From Eucalyptus grandis (Eukaryota > Streptophyta > Magnoliopsida > Myrtales > Myrtaceae), in the NCBI RefSeq assembly GCF_016545825.1, contig NC_052616.1, forward strand, positions 12,338,001-12,402,000: a stretch of DNA of 64,000 nucleotides, given 5' to 3'. Below the pieces are notes generated by a model, which did not search any database, was not told where the DNA came from, and was given only the letters and a program-made list of their open reading frames with translations. How positions within the stretch are numbered: position 1 is the stretch's first letter; every line of letters starts with the position of its first letter. Shown here in pieces: positions 13,101-23,908 of this stretch. The translations under genes were made by a program, and so were the position numbers.

Positions 13101-16100
13101 ATATTTCTTGATGTTATAGGCAATTCTGGATTGTGTCATGGCCATAATGATAATTATGCCAGCACTGGTAAGACAGCCACTTCAATTGGTATTTTCTCAT
13201 GAAAAGCAAACATGAAGTAATCTAGCATCATTATAGTATGCAAAAGCTGAGACTTTGTTAATCATTGAGTTTTTTCCTATTTCATACTTGTATGATCTAC
13301 ACAATTGTGACCTGTATGCTGTCACTGCCACGACAATTATGACCATTACAGTTGATCCTCTATATCGCTCTATGCTGAGGAAGGTTGAGGTTGATTTTAT
13401 GATTAGTAAAGCATGAAGGCAAATGCTATAAGATATGTGAAAACATATATAAGTTATCAGAATTTCAGATAGAACCTCGAATTTTATTTGGCTGTATGGC
13501 AGGTACACAATGGCTTCATAGCAGAATTGAAATAAATGGATATGAAGAGTATAGTGGAAGAGAGTATAGGTCTGCTGGATGTACTGAGGGCTATGCTGTC
13601 ATCGAGTAAGTTTCTCAACTTCTGTCTCAGTTTTGGTGATTGCCTCTCTGCAGCATGAAGAAAATGAGCCAAATAGTTGTTTAAGATATTTCATGTATTA
13701 GGAGGAAGAAACAAGAGTTTAGATTATAGCAGTGTTGATTATTAGGAACAAATAGTTTGCTTGAATTAATGAAAGATTTAATTTCGTCTTTGTTTGGACT
13801 TATTATTCTGGGTCTGAGTATGTTATTGGACCATTAATTGCGAAGCATGAGCCAAACATGGCAGTTGCAGGGGTATTATTGCTGAATCTCGCAAATACTG
13901 AAGAATTTTGTTTGTCATATCTGTCAACGCATGTTCATCAAGTTTTCCTGAGGAGGTCCCAAGTTTAAATTTTTTGGGCCTCATTTGCCATCTTTATCAT
14001 ATATTTCACAAAGTCCAGCCTACGCATGAGGAAAGTATTTAAGTATTAGTCTACATTGTCAAGTAACTCATTAAAATTTTAGAAAGGGACCCAAGGTTTA
14101 TCTTTCTTCTTTCCATCAATCGCTGCTTGTCATCAAGGGAATCGCTGTTCGTCCAGATCAAGTAAACTTGTCGTTTTCGTCGGTTTTTCGTTGTTATCAA
14201 GGAGTTGCTGCTCCTTTGTTCCTCTGAGTCGCTGTCTATTGACCACCCGTCTCAATCTGTTGCCATTGATCTTGTCTTTTCCAGTGAGCTGAAGTCTACA
14301 ATCACAAACTTTTCTCAAGCCACTGTCACGAATCTGCACTGCTCCCCATCACTTCACAGGCTGTTCTTTGTCACTCTTCCTTGTCTTAATGGCTAGTGGA
14401 AACTCTCAATCAAGTCCCTTTGTTCTCTAGTATAGGGTTCCATCAAGTCCTTCATTCAGTAGCTGTCTCCTTTGTCGTCCTCTGTCGTTTCTGGTTTGTG
14501 TATCAGTCAAGCTTTACGCATTTGCTCCGGTTCATGTGCTTTTGTTTCTTTAATAGAGCTCTCTCACTTATAAAAAAAGACGAGTCAAGAAAAAGGCTTT
14601 ATCCAGTAGCAACTCATCTTTAACAACTTCCTCAATTGTGGTCCTTTGAAATCTTAAGAAGCCTACTGTTGATGTTATTTATTGTGAGACTCATCTTCAA
14701 TTGATAGCGTCATCGGCGAGTGAGGTTGTTGTCAAGTTTCAAGCAAAAGCTGTGAGCACCGGATATTAGCATACCTTCATTGAGCTGCCAAAGTCAAGTG
14801 TTGTGGGGTGATGGAGTTTAGCTTGCTGCAATTCAAGTCGAGTTTTCACACGTTTAACCTTTGTTATATGACAAAGAGAGGTTTCAATATTTTGATCTTA
14901 ATTTGTTTCTTCAGCGCTTTCATCAAAAGTGGTGTTAACGTGGACTATATTCAGTTTGTCCTGTAAGGTCTGGACATAATTGTCATTATCTCAAATCCGG
15001 TTCGATATAATCAACATCCATTTTCTAGTTGAGGTCCAGTTTACACAGTGTTTTAGTCACAAACTTTGGATGAGAGTTGCAACTATCATATGCAAGGCGG
15101 ATGCTCCAGCTTGAGGGAATTGTTGAAATACATTTATAATGTTAGGCTATTAGCTAGTAGTTAGTAGGTGGTCATATATAAGGAAATTAAGGTTTTGCTA
15201 GTGTCTCTATTGATCTATAAATAGAGCCATCTATTTACTTTGTTATTTAGTAATTGAGTAAAGGTGTAGTCTTTATTTATATTCTCCTTTTACTCTCTAT
15301 TGAAGATTGTAGAATATATACACTTGTAACAGGGTTCTTTTTGTCACAACATGAGTTATACTACATCCTTTAATGGCTTTGGTACAATAGGAAGTGAATC
15401 AGAATTCTTCTAGTCTGTGTATGTCTGCATCAGTATTTTCAATAGGCCTCAGAATACTTCTTAGTAAATCCAGCAGTTTGCAAATTGGACCAGAGTAGAA
15501 CTTGACTTTTCAATTACGTAGAAGCGTTTGACCACTTGTAATCTGCCGAATTATTTATTTATCAACATTGTTGTCTTTTGTTTTGCAAAACATAAGAATA
15601 TTATTTTCTTGCACTAGATTTACCTCACGTGTGCTCATTACCTGTAGGAGAAATCTTGAGCACGCTGGAGAGGAGGAATCTCTTATGATGGAAGGTGAAA
15701 TTGGTGGTGGACTGGCTATTCAACGACTCATATCTATCAGAAAGGACAACCTAAGGTGTTTCAAATTGACTCTAGCCTTGTAGCCAGGAAAGTTGGTGCT
15801 GGTTCTGGTGGATTTTCAAGGTCAGCCCAAACACAGTCTTGGAGAAAGTTACACAACTACAAAGGACTTCTGATAACAGGCCTTTATGAAATGAGCAATT
15901 ATGTTAATGCTAAGAAAATGTTATGAAAAACTCATTGCTCGTCACTATTGAGAGTACATGCTTAAGTTGAGCCTGCATTTTTCTTACAGTGAATAAATAT
16001 AATCAGAAAATTAAATGGAGATATCATTAGAGGACTGCATTTTATGCTTTTTGGTTTTTGTCGTCATATATTCACCCCATATTCACCCTTTTGCACCCTA

Positions 16101-18139
16101 AACTTTCAGATTGGTGATGATCACCTATAATGGTTGTTTATATTCTGCTGTAGGTTGGTCTGCTTGAGAGTACACCCCACATTCGCCCTGTTGCACCCTA
16201 CAGAATCTTTTATCTCATTTACAGCTGTTGACGGTTCTAAGCACGAACTTTGGCCCGATTCTGGCGAGCAGACTTTTGAAGGGAATCTTCTACCTAAGGG
16301 TAATCGTTTTTTCTTACCTTTTCTTTTGGTTCTGCATTTTGTTATCTTCTGCAAAGGCCTGGGTAACTGGAGAGCTATACTCCATAATAAACCAAGATCG
16401 GTTGCATCACTCCACTTTTGAAACTCTTACACTGGGTTGTCAAAAACTTGCATGGGATTACAAATACCTTAGTAAACCAAGATCCAAGTGCATTGTTCAA
16501 GATTTTGGTACTTCTACCGTCTTGGATCACCCAAAGTTGGTTTGCATCGACTTTTTAACACTGGTATTAGTTTAACAGAAATATTCCAGAAACCATTGAT
16601 GCTTTAAGTGATTAACAAGAAATAAAAGAGCTGAGTTAACAAAACTGAGCTAAGTATACTCCCCTCTTCAAGTACTACCAGCCCAGCCTCCAGCAAGCTG
16701 AGTCCACTTCCTCCAAATACCTTACTACTCATACCATCTGTTCCACACAGCTTCAGCATCAGTCGCTTCTATAGTAAACCCTTGTACAGAACCAGCTGCT
16801 CTATAAAACGGAACAGTGGTCTCCTATCAATGCCCCCATATAGTTAAGCCTCTCCCTCTCATATAAATTTGTAAACACACTCCGCTTACTAGAGATGAGA
16901 TGATACAAAGACAGTTCAAAATACACTTGAGGTCTTTCTAAGTTCAGCACAAGTGGAAGTACAAGAATCAAGGTGTAGACTCTTCATATTGGTAGTATTC
17001 TCGTTATAGCCTATTCTCGTCTCCTGCTTCGAATTCCAGTCCTCAATTCTCGTTGACCCAAATGCCAGAGGTCCTTTAGCCAGCCATCAGTGTCATCCTT
17101 CTCCATCCTTGTGTATATCTTCATATGGCCTTGCATTAATCAATGTCAATTGATAGGTCCATGAATTTCCTTCCATGAAAGCACCTATCAGCTTTGATTC
17201 CTCTATATCCGATTTCATTCAATTAGCTACTGCATATCTGGACGTTCCATTTCATCAATAGGTTGAGTATGGCGATGTTCTTCACTTTCTTCAGATGCTT
17301 ATACCTACATATGCTTAAAATCTTCATCAAGTGGATCTCCAATCACCATAGATAATTTCTGTACATCTTTTGAAGATCCATACATCTGCTTTGGCATAAA
17401 TTCTAATTTTCTCACTCTTTTCCATGATAAATGAATATCTAGTTTTTAGGTTGGGTTAAATTATATCTGATTGAGTATAATTTCATCAATCAAGTGTCAG
17501 ATCTTCAGATTGAATCATTCAAAACTCAATTCGAATTTTGAAGTTGCAGGTTTGTTAAGCACATTTTGCTCCTGGGATAGAATGTCCTACTTCTGTTGTT
17601 GGCAAACTTCCTTCCACTGTTTACAACACTTCTTGCTCTGTAACCCTTCCAGCTTCTATTTTCCTGTCCTCTGTGGAATATTTTCTTCTTTGACTACCTA
17701 ACTTAGATGTCGTTAACTATAGCATTCACTCAAATGAACTTGATTAACCCAAATTTAGTTTGTTGTCATTAACGTATTTTTCTCCTAGTGTTCGAAAAAT
17801 TCCTTTAAGGATGATGACCTTTTGGATAGAACAACCATTAATTGGTCATCGAACCAGCACCCAGTCGTTTTTGACGTTTTCTTTTTCCCTAACAAATGAG
17901 GATGTTCTTTATCTTGGTGCCTGACGGTCTTTTTTTTTTTTTTTCAGGTGAATGGTCGCTCTGGGACAAATGCCTTGGTGTGGGACTAGTCAATCGGTTC
18001 AATGTCAGTGAGGTCGTCAAGTGTTTGATCCACTGGGGAACCGAAACAGTTAATCTGGAACTGTGGTCGGAAGAGCGGCCCGTTTCAAAGAGTCCCCTTG
18101 AAGTTGTCCCATGAATATGAGGTTGTAAGAATGTCCTGA
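7174..18139 (+). pseudogene. HGL1-like alpha-glucosidase (GH31) pseudogene, exons 11-23 only
   Basis: This is the counterpart of the last 13 exons of the full gene at 29045-46473. Exons: 7174-7360, 8208-8376, 8834-8951, 9053-9122, 9925-10012, 10099-10218, 10935-11127, 11240-11348, 12250-12403, 13503-13605, 15648-15820, 16154-16299 and 17948-18139. Exons 1-10 are absent, including the one with the GH31 nucleophile motif WNDMNEP, so it cannot be catalytic. Compared with the intact exon lengths there are 12 single-base indels: exon 11 +1, exon 12 +1, exon 13 -3, exons 16 and 17 -1 each, exon 19 -2, exon 21 -1, exon 23 -2. The first causes a stop near 7215. Substitutions are about as few as indels, which is unusual for neutral decay. 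Splice sites are preserved. It is a truncated copy, and some indels may be sequencing errors. Confidence 0.9.
15121..15351 (+). mobile_element. Copia 3' LTR with polypurine tract, inside an HGL1 intron (block A)
   Basis: A purine tract (CTTGAGGGAAT) precedes TGTTGAAATA..., an arrangement typical of copia PPT plus 3' LTR. The LTR-like stretch contains a TATA-type ATAAATAG and ends in ...CACAACA. The same remnant sits at 43463-43693 in block B, so it predates the duplication. The 5' part of the element is not recognisable. The 3' boundary is approximate. Confidence 0.5.
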
Positions 18140-20033
18140 ATTTTCCATATTCCACTGTGACGCTAAGAAAACTGAGAAGTCTGAATAAATATTTGAGCTT
18201 GCTCTGGTTGTCGTTTCGCATGTCTAGAAAATCATGTCGTCGCAGTGTTTTGACTGAACAACAGGAGCATTATCGCGAAGGAGAAAATGAATTTATGTGC
18301 GCTATGCTAAGGCTCCGTCTATCGCCTGTCTGTGGTCATTTTCACTGAATTCCAATCACAGGCTTGTCACAATTGCACAAATCTTGCTTTTCATCTATGA
18401 CCATTGGATGGCCAAGTCTTGTTACCATCTCTGTTTATGCTTCCAAAAGTTTGCATCTTTTCGAGCAACATGTCAACTACAAATTCAGTGGAAAATCAGC
18501 AGAATCATCACAATTAGCCTAAAAAAAAGGAGAATATGCATCTTTGTTAACATGTGTCGATAAGCTTCACCAAAATATACATAAATCAGTTCAACAAATT
18601 TTATCATCAGCGAATCTACTCATTTCTGGTTTAGCCAATCTAAGCACTCAATCAGCTTTTGCCGTTGGTTATACTTTCAGTCGCCTAGCGAAGTTCCAGG
18701 GTCTTCACGGGCCCATCTTCAAAATGTCGGGCCGATTCCTTCCAATGAATGAGCTTCTATCGAAGAAGCTAATATACTGCTTTGTCGCAGGTGATCTCGA
18801 CAAAAATCAAATGTGATCCTATTTTAAAAAAATTATTGTAGTATAAGCACCATAGCACAACACATGGCTTCTCTTCTGGTTTGACCCGCGTTGACGCTGG
18901 TTCATCTTGTCCTTTTATTTTGCTAAGCATGGTGGTGTGTGATTAGAGAAAAACATTTGCCCTATAACATAGGAAAAATGATATAAATGGTCCCCAGACT
19001 TCGATTCAATTAGCAATTTCATCTCTTAACTTTTAAGTTGTTCATATAGTTCATGAACTTTAGCTTAATATGCAATGTTGCCCTTGAACTTTTAATTTGT
19101 CTAATATGGTCTTTCAATCTATAGGATAGGTTCAATCTAGTCCATAAACTATATTAAAATATCCAATATTATCTTTTTCATTAATTCAAGTTTATGGTCA
19201 ATATTGAAAATTTTAAATATAATTTAGTGACTAGATTGAATATGCACAAAAAGGTCAAATTAAAAGTATATGGAAAATATTACACATCAAGATAAAGTTC
19301 AAGATAGTATTGAACAAATTGAAACTTTAGGAATGACATTGCACAATATGCTAAAGTTCACGAATTATTTGTATATTTTCCCTATGACCTTCATGCAAAA
19401 CAATAGTAGGGCCCGATGCTTATACTCTTACACTAAGATTGATCATATATCCTTGTGATTTTTCAACATCTCCCAGTCATGGGATATGTCTTGAAATTGA
19501 GGTAGTTGCCTATTGTTCATGGGAACTGCCACCACCATATTGAATCATTGCCGTCCCTATAACCATCTCGCCGTTTCGCATAGTACTTGCTTCAATTTAA
19601 TTGAATCTATCCTTCCGTTTGAAGGAACTAACATAAATTTACATTTTGCTGTAAAGATGTTGCTAGATTTTGTAATATCTAAACCCATCCTAGTTGACAC
19701 GATAGTAGTCAGTCAGTGACTGCTATTCTCCAATTCTCAAATTCTAAAAGGTTCGACTCTAAAATTGGCCATGCCTAAGAAGAGCACCCTGTATTGCACT
19801 TACCATTTGGGCTACCTTGGAGTTGCAGGAGAGAAGACATGGCTTGAACATTTTATCATTCGCTTCAAGCAGAAAGCTTCTCCCCAGACGAACTCCAATT
19901 CTTCGATCAACCGCAAACCAGTCCCTTTTCTATCTCATAAATCTGCCATTTGGAAAGTACCATCGTGAATTAGAACGGATGATCTTGGTCAAACACGAGT
20001 TCTTTATTCAGCAACAGCAAGATGGGGTTATTT
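18140..20033. other. Intergenic region between HGL1 and AOX (block A)
   Basis: This holds the 3' flank of the HGL1 copy, the foldback element at 18968-19400 and low-complexity AT-rich DNA. Conserved stretches such as 19765-19970 match 48191-48394 in block B. They show no domain I recognise and their short frames are not preserved in a coding-like way. I see no gene. Confidence 0.6.
18968..19400. repeat. Foldback (inverted-repeat) element, block A copy
   Basis: The left arm contains GTTCATGAACTTTAGCTTAA followed by TATGCAATGTTGCC. Its inverse, GCACAATATGCTAAAGTTCACG, appears near 19340-19365. Both arms carry the 'rest of ...tagtcc...aaac' style of repeat common in plant foldback elements. The block B copy is at about 47403-47820. 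Exact ends were not resolved. Confidence 0.5.
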
Positions 20034-21393
20034 TTTTTTTTTTTTGTCTAAAAGTGAATTTTTATTTATCATATACGCGGAGAACCGCGATGGCCCGCTA
20101 CCGGGGCGTCGATACATAAAAGAGCCCATAGGCTTGAGGGAGGAGAGGCCCACCAATTCGGAGGAATGGTCTTCAGGCGTTGGTTACGTGCGGCCCAGTC
20201 CGCAGCTTGGTTCGCTGAGCGGGGACAGAAAGCAAGGCCCAGTCGCGGCATCTGCTGGAGAAGAAGTCGACAGCTCCTCACCGCCCCACGTGCGTTCACT
20301 TCAGTTTGCTGTTCATTCTTCAAGCTAGTTAACACGGTTTTACTGTCAGTTTCCAAGACAGCTTCGCAGAAGTGTTTCTCCTTTAAAAACTTTAGGGCTT
20401 CAAGGACCCTAGGGTTTCAACTTGCACGCTTGATTCCGCCCAGACGTTCTTCGAGAATCCATCTACTAGGGTGCCGAAGGAGTCCCGCACAACGCAGGCA
20501 ACCGCTCCCTCCGTCGATCCTTCGCCTAACGATCCGTCAACGTTCAGCTTGAGGCAGCCGGGCTTTGGAGCTCGCCAGGTGGGTTCTTTCTCCGGTTCTT
20601 CGGTTTTCTTCACTAGTTCCTCTCCAGATCCCCATTTTTGGTAGCTGATTTGCTGAGATCTTGCTAGATCTATCACTTTGTTGGCATCCGGTTTGGTTCC
20701 TCGGAAGATGAAATCGTTTCGGCCCTTCCATACCTGCCATAGGAGAGTGCCGACTTTCTCTAGAGAGGGGAGGTGTGGGTCTTTGCTTGTAAATTTTGTC
20801 AGCCATTCATCTAAGCGTCTGATTTCATGTGCTTCGGTTTGCTGATTTGTTTCCATGTGATTCCATACCCCTGCAGCCCAAGGGCAGAGGAGGAGAGTAT
20901 GTTCGGCCGTTTCCGTGGCTTTGCATAGGTCACATAGCGGGTCAGGTGAGATCTTTCTCTTCCAGAGATTCTCCTTAGTTGGTAGGGCGTTTTGACAAGC
21001 CCACCATATGAAAAACTTCACTTTCGGAGTGGTTTTCATGTGCCAAATTGCGTTCCATAATGCTGTTGGGGTTTGGTATGAGGAGGAGGGGTGTTGATTG
21101 GCTGTGTTTTCTGTGATGTTGTCTCTCAACAAATTGTACCCATTTTTGACTGTAAATGATCCATGTTGTGTGCCCGTCCATACTAGCTCATCAGTAAAAA
21201 AAGGACCATTTATTGGTATTGCAAGAATTTCCTGTGTAGTCTGAGTATCAAACAAATTTCTTACCAATGGTTCATTCCACATTTGTGTCCCCGGTAGTAT
21301 TAACTCAGAGACTTGCTTGGGATCGTTTCTGTTTGCCGGTCCCCCTATTAAACCTCTTCTCAGCCACTTATCTGTTCTTATATTTACTGATTC
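20034..21393 (-). mobile_element. 5'-truncated LINE (non-LTR retrotransposon) 3' end: zf-RVT and RNase H domains
   Basis: On the minus strand, a frame to 20392 contains a reverse-transcriptase zinc-binding motif (WWACQNALPTKENLWKR...CDLCKATETAEHTLLLCP) and then the start of a plant RNase H-like domain (CLKLNVDGSLGEG...GAVACVVRD). After a frameshift near 20390 the RNase H part continues (ETDSKTVLTSL...CPRSANQAADWAA). The plus-strand T-run at 20030-20046 is the poly(A) tail. Block B lacks the element: its sequence passes directly from GGGGTTATTT to CACAAGGGGG at about 48460. This shows insertion into block A or precise absence from B. The upstream 30 codons of the long frame come from flanking DNA. 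No clear target duplication is seen. Confidence 0.85.
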
Positions 21394-21582
21394 TTCACAA
21401 GGGGGAAAAGGAATCGAAGTACAATTACCATGAGGTTCACGACGATGAACTCCTGTAGCCAGAATCATTTTGATGAACACAACAGTGGATTCTAAACATT
21501 GTAATGAGTACCGAAATTATTTAATAGTAAAAGACATAGTCCTCGAGCATATAACGAACTTTTGATCCTTCGCAGCACTTTA

Positions 21583-22223
21583 GGGCTTGCATGTTTATGT
21601 GTTTTTTTTTTTTTGTTTATGAACAAAAATTTTTTTTTGTTAGGGAAAAAAAAAGAAACGGCTTACGCGTTTGTTTGCGTTTTGTTCAAAATTTATTTTT
21701 TTCCTAGAACAAAATTGGAACAGAAATAAGAAACAAAAAAAAAGTTATTTTTTGTTCCAGAAAATAGAACAAATTTTCTATCTCCTCTCTTTTCTTCTTC
21801 TTTTTCTTTGGCCGGTCGCCGGCCTTGGCCATGCGGCGACCGGTCGTTGAGGGCGGCGATCTCGCGGAGCGTCGCCGGCCCTTGGAGAGGCTCGGCCTCG
21901 CCCAACCACGGCGAGGCTCGACCTCGCTAGGGGCCGGCGAGCCTCATCGTGGTGGGCAAGGCTGCTATCCCCGTTGTTGGTGTAGGCCTCGGCATGGCCG
22001 GCGATCGGCCAATAGAAAAAAAAATAAAGAAAATTAAAATTAAAAAATTAAAAGAAACAAAAAAAGAATATAAATTTACCAAACGTGTTTCTATTTATTT
22101 TTTTTTAATTTTCGGAACAAGTTTACTAAACGCGTCTTTCTGGTCAAAAATTGTTCTTGAATAGAAATAGTTTTTATATTTCCGTTCCCGGAACAATTTT
22201 TGAACATAAACTCAAACACAGCC
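21583..22223. mobile_element. MITE, PIF/Harbinger (Tourist)-like, with GC-rich core
   Basis: Flanked by TTA at 21580-21582 and 22224-22226, the signature PIF/Harbinger target duplication. The termini are imperfect inverted repeats: GGGCTTGCATGTTTATG at the left, and the inverse of the right end is GGCTGTGTTTGAGTTTATG. Arms are AT-rich and the core (about 21780-22020) is strongly GC-rich. Block B has no such insert at the matching site (near 48648, CACTTCAGTGACC). It encodes no transposase. Confidence 0.7.
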
Positions 22224-22241
22224 TTAGTGACCTGGAATATT

Positions 22242-23908
22242 TCAATGATACCCTAGTAGAGCAGGAGCTTCCTTCAGCTCACGTCCCTGATAATGTATGT
22301 CCTGAAACAATTCATCCATTTCAACCAGTCAAGATCAGATTGAGTATACAGTCCGATTGATAAATCGCACAAGTGCTATAAAAATTTGAGAGGTGCTGTG
22401 AATGAGATCATTACCGATGCAAAGTGGTTCACATCCCGGTGATGTGCCTCATCAGCTCTCACCACGAGCACGACATCCCTCAGAGTGGATCCTTCGGGGA
22501 GCTGCCAATAGTCGATGGCGAGGGCCGGAGCCGGGACATTCTCGATATTTTCATTGTCCAACTCCTTCAGGAACTCGGTGTAGGAGTGTATGGCCTCTTC
22601 TTCAAGGTAGCCAACCACCCGGTGGGCAAATTTGGGAGAGATCAGATAGCCCAGGAAGTAGGCGTTGAAGAAGACGCCCTGGACTGCAAACACGAGGGCG
22701 CGCTCGTACCACCTTGGCTGCGAAACCTCCATGAAGGTCATGAGGTGCATGCGTTCATTCTCAGCTTCTTCTAGCAAGGCTTTGATCCAACCACCACTGT
22801 GCTCGAACCGCCTCAGCGATTTGCGGTGCAGAAGCAATCCTCCGACCATGCCGGGCACTGCTGCCACGGTCTCCAGCATCATCGCTCCGCAGCCATATCT
22901 TCTCTGTTCACAAGCTCAAAACTCTCGGGAGCGAATCGCGCGTTTAGCCTCTTACGCCCTTACATATCAAAGATAAAATTTAACATAAAAAAAAAAGGTC
23001 TAGCTCCCACGATGGACAGTGGCTGGAAAGAAGACAATTTACCCCTAATTACCAATTAGACACATAAACTCGTATTTTAAATTCATAAATAAGATGAAAA
23101 AAAGGAAATTACTTTGATATTTAATTTAAAAAGAAGTCCAACATCAACTTCACATGATTTTATAAAAATTCGAGGTGTTCTGTTAAAATAAAAATTAAAT
23201 CTTTAAATTCAGAACCAAATATAAAAACCCCCTCGAAAAACAAAGAGAGAAAAAAAAAGTGGAAAAGAAAAGGCCGAAGGCACAATCAGCAATTTCAAAC
23301 GCAACCTAAAACTTTTTGTCCAAGAAATCTCCGTCCATTTCAAAGAGCGAGGTCACCCTGACTCCTTCTGTCTCTACAGGTACAACTCCATATCAAACAT
23401 CGACTAGTCCATGCACGATGGAACACCAACCAAGACCATGCGCGTTCTAAGTTATATGTTCTAATAGATCTCGACACGCCGAGGGCTGGTGTACGTGTAG
23501 ATCGGCCAACGATACAACTATCCGATCTTTAGGATTAGATGGAGAACCAGGCGTCGAACCGCCAGATGTGCAGAACTCGCCGGATCATAAGCTGAAGCTG
23601 AGGACGTACCTGGAAGAATATGTCCGTGGGGTATCTCAAGGATTTGACCGTCCAGAAGGCCAACTTGTCCAGGAACGTCAGCGGCGCATGGTGCTTCTTC
23701 AGATCTATCGACAGGTCCGCCTTTTGTACGTCTCCGTCGGCTTCGTCCACCGTCAAAACACGCATCAGCAACAAAAGCAGACTCGACGCAAACAAGGCAA
23801 GACGAAATCGCCACAGAAAAAAAAACGTTGCACGTTACCCGAAAGCAAGTCCACCTCCACTTGGTGCCGTCGCCCCTGGTGACCTTCGAAGGCTCCACGC
23901 CCCAGTAA
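22242..23908 (-). pseudogene. Alternative oxidase (AOX) copy truncated in exon 1 (block A)
   Basis: Minus-strand exons: exon 1 fragment 23839-23908, exon 2 23610-23740, exon 3 22415-22903, exon 4 22242-22301 (stop 22242-22244). Exon 3 is fully open (489 bp, 163 codons). It has the diiron ligand motifs [24 protein letters not shown] and RADEAHHRD. Exon 4 encodes [19 protein letters not shown]. Exon 2 has two extra bases (TACAAAAGG against TACAAGG in block B), causing a frameshift. The mitochondrial targeting region and start codon are missing because the duplication ends at 23908. Exon 2 starts PTETY where most AOX have PWETY. It cannot make a normal AOX from its own start. Confidence 0.9.

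Larger units (their letters stand above)
6616..23908. repeat. Duplication block A (partial copy of 34990-50744)
   Basis: From about 6616 the sequence matches 34990 onward almost base for base, through introns, exons and intergenic DNA. The match ends at 23908/50744, just after the shared bases CCCAGTAA. Relative to block B it carries a LINE (about 20034-21393) and a TTA-flanked MITE (21583-22223), and it lacks a roughly 0.4-kb insert found at about 49550-49948. The left edge falls within HGL1 intron 10. The right edge falls within AOX exon 1. Both genes are therefore truncated here. Confidence 0.93.

Noticed and set aside
20392..21480. 362-codon ORF as a host gene
   Set aside because: It has LINE zf-RVT and RNase H domains. 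Its first 30 or so codons come from flanking DNA that is shared with block B.
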